9,335 nt of DNA. Source: Lachnospiraceae bacterium. Lineage in GTDB: Bacteria > Bacillota > Clostridia > Lachnospirales > Lachnospiraceae. The translations under genes and the position numbers were made by a program. This document shows positions 1-6,351 of this stretch, in pieces (the stretch's first letter is position 1; each line of letters starts with the position of its first letter). Under the pieces are notes generated by a model. That model searched no databases. It was given only the letters and a program-made list of their open reading frames with translations, and was not told where the DNA came from. The stretch covers positions 1 to 9,335 of the forward strand of contig JAITWD010000140.1 in the NCBI GenBank assembly GCA_031285465.1, in the 5' to 3' direction.

Positions 1-671
1 GCATAATTTACTGCATAAGCCCACTTTCCTTCTGCACCTTCCTCCAGCTCCATTTCCCACACTGCATATTTGGAATCCACCACCACATCACCATATATTT
101 GACCGTCATCATACTCTCCTGAAATGTAATTAATCGATAAATCATAAAATTCTTTTGGAGCATCGTACTTCCAAGTTATTTCTTTAAAAAGCTCTATAGA
201 TTCTGCGGTAAAAACATCAGTGTAGTTATCTATTTTTGCCGGTTCTCGACAAATATCCAAAAATATCTTCTGAATATAGCGCCTTAGTTCTTCATCCGCC
301 AACAACAGTTTAGGGCTATAATCTTCATTGATAATTTCATCCGCACTTTGGGCTAATGTAGATTCTTCAAGTAATTCCATTTTTTCCGCGTTTAAATCTC
401 GAAAATAAGGCTCCGGCTCCTCTTCTTCAACTTCCGCTACCAAGGTGCTCTCTTCTTCAACAAGTTCCATCTGGGAAGGCTTCGCTGTTTGCGTCGCCGA
501 TACTAATGTATTTTCTATATTTTCTGAAAGCGCAATTAATTCCTTGTGCAAAGTATCCATTGTTCCCTGAGGTCTTTTACTGGTGACAACATAATATGCC
601 GCTAAAATAATTACTGTTAGCGCTACGACAAATGTCACACATTTTGCAACTTTTCTATTTTTATCCATCAT
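1..671 (-). CDS. Membrane-anchored putative immunity protein, copy A (3' end cut by window edge)
   Basis: This reading frame opens with a double ATG (671 and 668) and runs off the left edge after 223 codons. It is a paralogue of the next gene upstream (1566-826): both start M-[MI]-D-K-N-R-K, share a TSKRP motif after the membrane segment, and share the DEELR.Y.QKIFLD core and EGAEGKWAYAVNYA near the end. By comparison about 20 C-terminal residues are missing. One hydrophobic segment (about residues 11-29) precedes a Glu-rich stretch (about 70-110) and a folded domain, so the bulk should lie outside the cytoplasmic membrane. A GAGGTGG ribosome binding site (673-679) sits so close that the second ATG (668) may be the real start. 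The ATG overlaps the stop of a small upstream frame as ATGA. The role as immunity protein is inferred from position behind a cell-wall effector; I do not recognise the family. Confidence 0.8.
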   Translation of the reverse strand, partial: MMDKNRKVAKCVTFVVALTVIILAAYYVVTSKRPQGTMDTLHKELIALSENIENTLVSATQTAKPSQMELVEEESTLVAEVEEEEPEPYFRDLNAEKMELLEESTLAQSADEIINEDYSPKLLLADEELRRYIQKIFLDICREPAKIDNYTDVFTAESIELFKEITWKYDAPKEFYDLSINYISGEYDDGQIYGDVVVDSKYAVWEMELEEGAEGKWAYAVNY

Positions 672-814
672 TCCACCTCAACTACTTCCTCTGCTAATTG
701 CAATCTACTAACTGGAATACATCCGCCAAATGAGAGCGTGACAAGAAGACACAGACTAATTAGTCTTTTTCTTCTTGGGGGATGAACTCTTTCTTCGAAA
801 ATAAACATCACCAT
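668..814 (-). CDS. Small lipoprotein-like ORF, 48 codons
   Basis: This short frame is preceded by AAGGTGG five bases before an ATG at 814 and ends in TGA overlapping the next ATG (671). The product has a basic stretch PPRRKR (residues 12-17), a hydrophobic core LISLCLLVTLSF (18-29) and then GGC at residues 30-32, which looks like a lipobox with an unusual Phe at -3. Only 16 residues follow the Cys, ending in the acidic tail EEVVEVE. It could be a small lipoprotein, as bacteriocin lysis proteins and entericidins are, or a leader that couples translation to copy A. It could also be a scar of a deleted larger gene, because its start matches the 3' end of the lipoprotein gene at 3930-2983 and its 3' end faintly resembles the end of effector 2. 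The good ribosome binding site and ATGA overlap favour translation. Confidence 0.5.
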   Translation of the reverse strand: MVMFIFEERVHPPRRKRLISLCLLVTLSFGGCIPVSRLQLAEEVVEVE

Positions 815-826
815 TTTTCCACCTTT
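810..826 (-). repeat. 17-bp direct repeat, left copy
   Basis: The plus-strand sequence ACCATTTTTCCACCTTT occurs here and at 2985-3001. In this copy it begins inside the stop codon of immunity copy B and supplies the ribosome binding site and start of the small 48-codon frame. Read in the phase of the other copy it encodes K-V-E-K-W followed by TGA. Confidence 0.85.
819..824 (-). promoter_or_regulatory. Ribosome binding site of the 48-codon frame
   Basis: The minus strand reads AGGTGG four bases before ATG at 814, at good spacing. The same AGGTGG core serves the lipoprotein gene at 5082 and copy A at 671, so it looks like a working site of this genome. It is the main support for translation of the small frame. 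Confidence 0.55.
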
Positions 827-1566
827 TAATATAGACTTATAAAAAGATAATTACTTTCAATTTGTATTGTACCATTTTCAGGATTATAAGCATAATTTAC
901 TGCATAAGCCCACTTTCCTTCTGCACCTTCCTTCAGTTCTAATTCCCATGCTGCGTATTTTGAGTCAACATTTATATGTCCATAGATTGTGCCATCATTA
1001 TTTTCCCTAGGTCTACCACCAATAGCGACATCATAGAATTCTCCTGCATTTTCATATTGCCATTCAATTTCATTAAATAATCCTATTGATTCTTCTGAAA
1101 AAATTTCTTCATATTCTTTGATTTTATCAGGATTGCGACAAAGGTCTAAAAATATTTTTTGCATATACAATCTCAATTCCTCATCAGCTAAATTTAGTTT
1201 TGCCGAATAGTCTTCGTTAATTACCTCTTCGGCATTCTGCGCCAAAGTGGCTCTTTCCAGTGAGTCTTCTTTTTCTTCATTTCTATCACGAAAATCCATA
1301 TCCTGCTCTTCTAACATTTCTGTTTTTTCCTCCTCTAAAATACTATCTTCATTGGCTGATTCCACTGGTTCAAATACTGCCACCTCTGCCTCAGATATTA
1401 AAGTATTTTCTATGCTTTCTGTAAGTGCGATTAATTCTTGCTGCAAAGCATCTATTGAGTTGTGAGGTCTTTTACTGGTGATAAAGTACGCGAATAATAA
1501 AATTACGATAATTATTAATACTATAGTCCATTTATATTTAGTAAATTTTCTGTTTTTATCTATCAT
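826..1566 (-). CDS. Membrane-anchored putative immunity protein, copy B (246 aa)
   Basis: The product has a short basic N-terminus (MIDKNRK), one membrane segment at about residues 13-30, an acidic linker (about 55-115) and an extracytoplasmic domain (about 118-246). The start at 1566 is chosen because its ATG overlaps the TGA of effector 2 (ATGA) and because copy A begins at the same residue; a longer frame from 1599 adds 11 residues that copy A lacks. The overlap points to translational coupling with the lysozyme-like effector, the usual arrangement of a toxin and its immunity gene. A single-pass protein with an external domain is what would be needed to neutralise a wall-degrading enzyme. 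I do not recognise the family and see no enzyme motif. Immunity is inferred from context. Base composition is AT-rich, unlike the VgrG and PAAR regions. Confidence 0.85.
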   Translation of the reverse strand: MIDKNRKFTKYKWTIVLIIIVILLFAYFITSKRPHNSIDALQQELIALTESIENTLISEAEVAVFEPVESANEDSILEEEKTEMLEEQDMDFRDRNEEKEDSLERATLAQNAEEVINEDYSAKLNLADEELRLYMQKIFLDLCRNPDKIKEYEEIFSEESIGLFNEIEWQYENAGEFYDVAIGGRPRENNDGTIYGHINVDSKYAAWELELKEGAEGKWAYAVNYAYNPENGTIQIESNYLFISLY

Positions 1567-2927
1567 TTTACACCAACTTTCTCTAGTTCTTTTTGCCATG
1601 CCACAGCAATCTCCCCAACTTCATACAGATTGTGTGAATTTCCCTCATAAACAGATCTAAAATTTTCTGCCGCGTTACTTGCATCACCCGCCGCATCGCC
1701 CGTCGATCGATAATTATCCAACAACCCCACATACTCCGGCTTCTCCGTTATCTCCGTCCTAAAATAATTATATTCCGCAACATATATTTCCTGTACAGTC
1801 AAACTATCGGTTCGCGTGCCATAGAGCGCATCTACCTCCCCAAGGGCACTTGCCGTTCGGTCAAAGGTCCATTGAAACATCCCATAACCAAACCCACAGC
1901 TTAACTCCCCGTGGGTATTACAATTGATTATCTTGACCAAATCGGGCACCGTCGCCGCCTGCGACAATTCTCCCCCATTGGCATCATACGCCCTATCATA
2001 CCCATGATTGACCGCATTGCGTAGATAATTTGGCATCGATCCGCTACTATAGTGATAACTTTCCAATTGCCCCGGCTCGCCTTCCCACAGCATATTCGCC
2101 ACCACGCCACTTGCCCATGCCGGATCGGCGCCCCGCTCTAACAATTCCGGGTCATTTAAAATGCTATTGGTCAGATATATCGCCGCCAACATTTTTTCCT
2201 GCGTCATCCCGCGACCAACCGCTTTCATTGCTTCTTTTAAAAAGGTGAGGTCTTCTAATGTGATCAGACTGGTGATATCTATTTCGCCGTTCGTTGGGAT
2301 AAAGCCACTGGTCACCGGATAAATAAACCCGCCATGCCGACAGAACAACACCGCCTCCATCGTAATCTTGTCCACCTTCTCTTCATCAATATAGACATAC
2401 TCGCCATACGACTTAAGGTTCTCCCATTCGTCTTCCAGGTTCATCAGATACCGACAGGTTCCCGCTTTCAATGGAGCCACCGTATCGGGTGGCTTAAAAC
2501 CCAGTCCCTCCTCCACCTGCCTGATAGCCGCCTCTTCAAAGTCACGGTCGGCACGACTCTTACAGTTTCCGAACGGGCGAATATTAACCGTCCGCTCACA
2601 GTCCTTCACCGTCGCAAAGTACTGATCGCCCGACCGGGAAATAACATTCTTCGTCACCGTCAGTCGGCTCCTATCGCTCCCCGGCGGTGCCGAAAACGTC
2701 TCTTTCACCCCCAAAACCTGCTCGGTCGTACAGTTGGTACAGGTAAGCACCGCCCCATCCACCAGATACTCCGGCAGAAATTGATTTTGCTTTATCCGTT
2801 CATTCCATGCGTTATCCAATTCTGCCTCGGTTAACGCCAACTGCTTCGCCTCTGTCGCCGCCTGTCGCGCTTCTTCTTTGGCACGCTCGGTCCCCTGTGA
2901 ATAGTTTCCTTCGTAACGACCAGCCAT
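1563..2927 (-). CDS. Effector 2: DUF4280/PAAR-like spike tip with C-terminal phage-tail-lysozyme-like domain (454 aa)
   Basis: Residues 1-50 are charged and helical (E/K/A rich). Residues about 53-211 look like a DUF4280 PAAR-like domain: LTCTNC (C63, C66), C110, VNIRPFGNC (C122), GTC (C158), VYI..EKV and LFCRHGGFIYPV (C196). This should cap the VgrG spike. Residues about 240-454 resemble a phage tail lysozyme domain: a helical lead-in (MTQEKMLAAIYLTNS), GVVANMLWEGEPG with a candidate catalytic Glu at 282, then GYGMFQWTFDR (about 347-357), the GxGxxQWT.R signature. It would cleave peptidoglycan. The start has a GGGG ribosome binding site shared with effector 1, and the stop overlaps the next gene by ATGA. 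The first 211 residues match effector 1 without gaps (about 28 substitutions by eye). The lysozyme call is from motif order, not alignment. Confidence 0.85.
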   Translation of the reverse strand: MAGRYEGNYSQGTERAKEEARQAATEAKQLALTEAELDNAWNERIKQNQFLPEYLVDGAVLTCTNCTTEQVLGVKETFSAPPGSDRSRLTVTKNVISRSGDQYFATVKDCERTVNIRPFGNCKSRADRDFEEAAIRQVEEGLGFKPPDTVAPLKAGTCRYLMNLEDEWENLKSYGEYVYIDEEKVDKITMEAVLFCRHGGFIYPVTSGFIPTNGEIDITSLITLEDLTFLKEAMKAVGRGMTQEKMLAAIYLTNSILNDPELLERGADPAWASGVVANMLWEGEPGQLESYHYSSGSMPNYLRNAVNHGYDRAYDANGGELSQAATVPDLVKIINCNTHGELSCGFGYGMFQWTFDRTASALGEVDALYGTRTDSLTVQEIYVAEYNYFRTEITEKPEYVGLLDNYRSTGDAAGDASNAAENFRSVYEGNSHNLYEVGEIAVAWQKELEKVGVK

Positions 2928-2944
2928 TTTAACCCCTTTGCCTT
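2295..2944 (-). repeat. Long direct repeat: PAAR-like N-terminal half plus leader, copy 2
   Basis: This segment of effector 2 and its 5' leader is a copy of 5681-6330. The two align without gaps. The stretch 2856-2931 is identical base for base to 6242-6317 (76 bp), and after one mismatch the match continues to 2944 (6330), just upstream of the ribosome binding site. Inside the gene the match decays mostly by synonymous changes and stops at codon 211. The boundaries therefore contain a complete ribosome binding site, start codon and tip domain, a portable cassette onto which different toxins are joined. Confidence 0.92.
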
Positions 2945-2982
2945 CCCCTGTGCATACCTAACCGACCCTGGCGCCGGTTACT

Positions 2983-3930
2983 TTACCATTTTTCCACCTT
3001 TAGAAATTGTTCTATATCATTAACATCTAAAGTAATATAAGATCCCCCACCCCCTGAATCACCAAAAACAATTACCAGCATCCCCTCCCTTAGGAAAAAA
3101 GACTTTCTGAAAATAAGCGGACCAATTGTTTCTTCAATGGAACCATAGCCATTTTCGATAACTTGCTCTTGCGTTAATGAGCATTGATGTAATTCCTCCA
3201 ACAATTCTGCATTAGTATACGAATTCAAATCCGCCGGACCAGGAGTCCATGTTTGATAGTCTGGTCCCGATAGTTTGTCTTGATTATTTTTCAAAAAACT
3301 CACAAACTCATCATTTATCTCAATCAAATCATTGAGAAAAACACGTTCGCCAGTTATCATGTCAATGGTAATAAAATCATTAATTACCTCTGCCCTTGGA
3401 TAATAGTAATTAAAAGCATTGACAAAAGAAAAATATCTTGCTGTGTGACAGTTAATTGACAGTTCAAATTCATCTGGATAAATTACTTTACCTCTTACCC
3501 ATGAAGTCATTGCCTGCTTAATGTTTTCATTGATTTTGTCTGCCAACCACCATTTATCTCTAGGCATATCGGCTATTTCAATAATGCTAAAAGAAAAATT
3601 TTCCGGCCACTGCAAATAGGATAAATCGGTCATATATGTTGTGTCTGCAAAAGTAATTGAATAATTGTTATTTCCGTAATCCAACTCAAATACCATGCTA
3701 TCGTTGTCAGCTATTGTTATTGTACTATTTTCTGGGTTTGTTAGATTATTGTTATCCGCAAATGATACACTTTCGATTTTTAGCTGATCAGCGATTACAT
3801 CTTCAACAAGATAAATACTTGTAGTAACGATCTTTTTATCTGATCCATTCCCCCCATTACATGCGGTAGTAAACAATATCAGAAATAAAAACAAAAATTT
3901 TCTTTTTCTAATCGAATACATCAAACGCAT
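2983..3930 (-). CDS. Lipoprotein with DUF3298/RsiV-like domain, putative immunity protein (315 aa)
   Basis: The chosen start (3930) gives a classic lipoprotein signal: RKRK, a hydrophobic core, then TTAC with the lipidated Cys at 24. An upstream ATG (3969) lacks a ribosome binding site, while AGGAGG at 3943-3948 serves the 3930 start with a rather long 12-base gap. The C-terminal half has the pattern of DUF3298 proteins: paired helix INENIKQAMTSW (about 133-144), a beta run ending FITIDMITGERVFLNDLI (186-203), and FFLREGMLVIVF (278-289) followed by a last strand and helix. DUF3298 is found in RsiV, the anti-sigma factor that binds lysozyme outside the cell. That is notable beside a lysozyme-like effector, but position behind effector 1 also fits immunity to that toxin. 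The DUF3298 match is by eye. The last codons (KVEKW-stop) include the 17-bp direct repeat. Confidence 0.75.
   Translation of the reverse strand: MRLMYSIRKRKFLFLFLILFTTACNGGNGSDKKIVTTSIYLVEDVIADQLKIESVSFADNNNLTNPENSTITIADNDSMVFELDYGNNNYSITFADTTYMTDLSYLQWPENFSFSIIEIADMPRDKWWLADKINENIKQAMTSWVRGKVIYPDEFELSINCHTARYFSFVNAFNYYYPRAEVINDFITIDMITGERVFLNDLIEINDEFVSFLKNNQDKLSGPDYQTWTPGPADLNSYTNAELLEELHQCSLTQEQVIENGYGSIEETIGPLIFRKSFFLREGMLVIVFGDSGGGGSYITLDVNDIEQFLKVEKW
2985..3001 (-). repeat. 17-bp direct repeat, right copy
   Basis: This copy of ACCATTTTTCCACCTTT forms the last sense codons (K-V-E-K-W) of the DUF3298-like lipoprotein gene, whose stop follows at once. Together with the copy at 810-826 it brackets exactly effector 2 and its membrane-anchored partner. 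Confidence 0.85.
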
Positions 3931-3942
3931 CTTTGTATGTAT

Positions 3943-3948
3943 CCTCCT
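3943..3948 (-). promoter_or_regulatory. AGGAGG ribosome binding site deciding the start at 3930
   Basis: A perfect AGGAGG lies 12 bases before the ATG at 3930 and inside the frame of the longer alternative start (3969). The spacing is longer than usual, but the resulting N-terminus is a compact lipoprotein signal, which supports this choice. Confidence 0.6.
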
Positions 3949-4011
3949 GTTTTTCATTATTTTAATCATTGTATTTTTATTTCTCTACTGCCTGATTTTA
4001 CTATACAGATT

Positions 4012-5082
4012 TTATTCCCCAAACAATTCTCCGTAGCTATAGGTCAACTCTTTGATTTTTTCAGTCGAAATCATCTGTTCTTCAAAATATTCTCCTGTCA
4101 ATTCATCAAATTGCTCCTTAGTAACCCTAAAACAATAACAATTCATATCTTTGGCGAAATATGCTTGCTGACTGATTTCCTCTGTGATTTCGATTTGTTG
4201 TTCCAATGCTGAATAATTAGGTAATGACACCATATACTCCACCTCTGGTTGGTTCGTCAAACGATTAAAGTCTTCTCGCTCAAAGAAAAAGATTGTGAAT
4301 ATTTCTTTTCCTTCCTTATCCAATTTGCAAAATGTCTGCCGTAGTCCCCCATAATTTGAATACAAAGTTCCGCTCCCATGCAAAAAGGTCCAAGAAACAT
4401 TTGTTTTATACCATAACTCAATTTGGTCTTGGTCCGGAAAATATTTAAAAATATAAATGCTTTGTAAATCTATGCAATCGGTCACACAAAGTTCCGGTTT
4501 TTCATCTCCATCCATATCCATCAAATTAAACTGAAAATTATTTACATTATAATTATCGTTCACTTCTGGCTTTGCATCTTCATCAAGCAACAAATACGCT
4601 GGTTCCAATTGGTTCATGTATAAGGCATTGCCCTGTTTATCAAGAAATTGTTTTTCATTTTCAAGCAATTGTTTAAATTGCTCCTTGTATAAATCATTAA
4701 CTCCTGACCCACTGGTCTTAAAGTTGCTTGCAAAATCAATTTTAAAATATTCTGTTTTTATGATTTCGTAAATATCATCAGTTACATAAGCTAATTCAAA
4801 GTAAGGAAAGTCTAAAAAACTCTCATATTCCTGATCACCATCGATTTGCCCTATCTCACTGATATAATCTTTGATTTCTGGTTCTGATAAAACCTCATCT
4901 TCTTTTTCTGATAGATTATTATGTCGCTCCGACTCAATGAAGACTTTTATTGATATTTCTTTTAAGTCTATTAATAGCAAATTTACATTTTCTGTTTCCG
5001 GTTCAACCGATAAACATGCATTCGCTGATAGAAAAATCAGCATAAGCATAAAAAAAACAATTAAATGCTTCTCTTTTCTCAT
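4012..5082 (-). CDS. Lipoprotein with DxDGD calcium-type loop, putative immunity protein of effector 1 (356 aa)
   Basis: The start at 5082 follows AAAGGTGGG and yields a basic N-terminus (MRKEK), hydrophobic core 7-18 and LSANAC with Cys 23, consistent with lipoprotein processing; the longer frame from 5130 would overlap effector 1 and bury the signal. The mature part is acidic with a long helical N-terminal half. A strand-loop-strand unit at about 183-212 carries DMDGDEKPEL (189-198), a loop of the type that binds calcium in FG-GAP/VCBS repeats and is frequent in Clostridia lipoproteins. It lies 37 bases downstream of effector 1 and is AT-rich like the toxin's C-terminal domain, suggesting the two move together as a toxin-immunity pair. 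Immunity is inferred from position; I do not recognise a named immunity family. It would sit on the outer face of the membrane. Confidence 0.75.
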   Translation of the reverse strand: MRKEKHLIVFFMLMLIFLSANACLSVEPETENVNLLLIDLKEISIKVFIESERHNNLSEKEDEVLSEPEIKDYISEIGQIDGDQEYESFLDFPYFELAYVTDDIYEIIKTEYFKIDFASNFKTSGSGVNDLYKEQFKQLLENEKQFLDKQGNALYMNQLEPAYLLLDEDAKPEVNDNYNVNNFQFNLMDMDGDEKPELCVTDCIDLQSIYIFKYFPDQDQIELWYKTNVSWTFLHGSGTLYSNYGGLRQTFCKLDKEGKEIFTIFFFEREDFNRLTNQPEVEYMVSLPNYSALEQQIEITEEISQQAYFAKDMNCYCFRVTKEQFDELTGEYFEEQMISTEKIKELTYSYGELFGE

Positions 5083-5092
5083 AATAATATAC

Positions 5093-5098
5093 CCACCT
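5093..5098 (-). promoter_or_regulatory. AGGTGG ribosome binding site deciding the start at 5082
   Basis: The minus strand reads AAAGGTGGG ten bases before the ATG at 5082. It selects the start that yields a proper lipoprotein signal rather than the longer frame opening at 5130. Confidence 0.65.
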
Positions 5099-5119
5099 TT
5101 CCAATAACTGCAACTTTGT

Positions 5120-6313
5120 TTAATCAACAATTATTATATCATTTAATCTATATTCAGATAAATCAAAATCTACTGCATGACCGCAAAATTCTACTATTGT
5201 ACCATTCATATGCGATTGAGAAAAAGCCATGTTTTGTGATGCATTAGATGATTCTGGATAAGCTATTCCCGTCTGTAACAACCCACTTTCAAAATCCATC
5301 CGTGCAATATCCCCTGTGATATACGACTGTCCATCCGGATATGAATTATATGAATGTGCTTTTATATCAACAACAACGCATTCTATAATTTTAACTTCAT
5401 CAGTTTGTTTATTGCTTAATACAATATCTATTTTATCAGAAAAGCCTTCAAAATCTGAACCCCATAATAAACCATTATCAGGATATGCCGGATTTAGTAT
5501 TTTGGGTCCAACTGCAATCTTATACCGACCTTCTGCGTCTCTTTGTACACCGGGAGGATATTTCCCCCCACCAACCCCTCCCCAATTATCTAATGGGTAA
5601 AATGTATACGTAACCCCGTTCACGGTCGCTACTACCTCTTCTGGTATAATTGAATCCCAAACTCTAACTCCCCCAACATGGGGAATAAAACCCGAATCCA
5701 CCGGATAAATAAACCCGCCATGCTTGCAAAACAGCACCGCCTCCATCGTAATTTTGTCTACACGTTCACCATCTATATAAACGTACTCTCCATATGACTT
5801 TAGATTTTCCCATTCATCCTCTAAGTTCATCAAATACTGACAGGTTCCCGTCTTTATTGGAGCCAACGATTCTGGCGGGTTACTCCCCAGATTCTCTTCC
5901 ACCTGCTTAATCTTCGCTTCTTCAAAATCACGGTCAGCACGACTCTTACAATTCCCAAAGGGTCGGATATTCACAAATCGCTCACATTCTTTCACTGTAG
6001 CAAAATATTGTATACCTGCACGAGAAATTGTATTACGCGTCACATTGAGCCTGCTCCTATCGCTCCCCGGCGGTGCCGAAAATGTCTCTTTTATCCCCAA
6101 AACCTGCTCGGTCGTACAGTTGGTACAGGTAAGTAGCGCCCCATCCACCAGATATTCCGGCAGAAATTGATTTTGCTTGATCCGCTCATTCCATGCCTTA
6201 TCCAATTCCGCCTCGGTTAACTCCAACTGCTTCGTCTCTGCCGCCGCCTGTCGCGCTTCTTCTTTGGCACGCTCGGTCCCCTGTGAATAGTTTCCTTCGT
6301 AACGACCAGCCAT
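5120..6313 (-). CDS. Effector 1: DUF4280/PAAR-like spike tip with an unassigned C-terminal toxin-like domain (397 aa)
   Basis: Residues 1-211 are the same charged helical leader plus DUF4280-like PAAR domain as in effector 2, with all six cysteines (63, 66, 110, 122, 158, 196) kept. From residue 212 the two proteins are unrelated. The C-terminal domain here has a Gly/Pro-rich start (NWGGVGGGKYPPG, 243-255), then GRYKIAVGPKILNP (262-275), KIDIVL (294-299), IIECVVVDIKAHSYN (309-323) and NGTIVEFCG (370-378). The order of strands and the buried Asp (317) recall double-psi beta-barrel wall enzymes (3D/RlpA type), so an envelope target is possible, but this is weak. The DNA shifts to AT-rich at the junction, a sign of tip swapping. 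It follows vgrG by 38 bases and precedes a lipoprotein gene by 37. The ribosome binding site is the shared AAAGGGG before ATG. Confidence 0.8.
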   Translation of the reverse strand: MAGRYEGNYSQGTERAKEEARQAAAETKQLELTEAELDKAWNERIKQNQFLPEYLVDGALLTCTNCTTEQVLGIKETFSAPPGSDRSRLNVTRNTISRAGIQYFATVKECERFVNIRPFGNCKSRADRDFEEAKIKQVEENLGSNPPESLAPIKTGTCQYLMNLEDEWENLKSYGEYVYIDGERVDKITMEAVLFCKHGGFIYPVDSGFIPHVGGVRVWDSIIPEEVVATVNGVTYTFYPLDNWGGVGGGKYPPGVQRDAEGRYKIAVGPKILNPAYPDNGLLWGSDFEGFSDKIDIVLSNKQTDEVKIIECVVVDIKAHSYNSYPDGQSYITGDIARMDFESGLLQTGIAYPESSNASQNMAFSQSHMNGTIVEFCGHAVDFDLSEYRLNDIIIVD

Positions 6314-6330
6314 TTTAGCCCCTTTGCCTT
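5681..6330 (-). repeat. Long direct repeat: PAAR-like N-terminal half plus leader, copy 1
   Basis: This is the partner of the segment at 2295-2944 and belongs to effector 1. The offset between copies is a constant 3386 bases, and no insertion or deletion separates them over about 650 bp. Directly beyond the 3' limit (below 5681) the DNA turns AT-rich and unrelated to the other copy. The two repeats lie in the same direction, so recombination between them would delete the lipoprotein genes and fuse tip 1 to the lysozyme domain. Confidence 0.92.
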
Positions 6331-6351
6331 TCTTTAAGCCTCTCCACCTTG

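Noticed and set aside
1567..1599. Upstream ATG giving an 11-residue longer membrane protein copy B
   Set aside because: Copy A starts at the residue matching 1566, and the ATGA overlap at 1566-1563 explains translation; the extra residues lie inside the end of effector 2.
2334..2834. Plus-strand open frame of 166 codons opposite the PAAR-like domain
   Set aside because: It lies fully antisense to a well-supported gene, its product is rich in H, R, P and L without domain pattern, and I see no ribosome binding site of its own.
2950..2980. Possible terminator before effector 2
   Set aside because: The AACCG/CGGTT inverted repeat has only five pairs with a long loop and no T-run after it, so it does not support a terminator.
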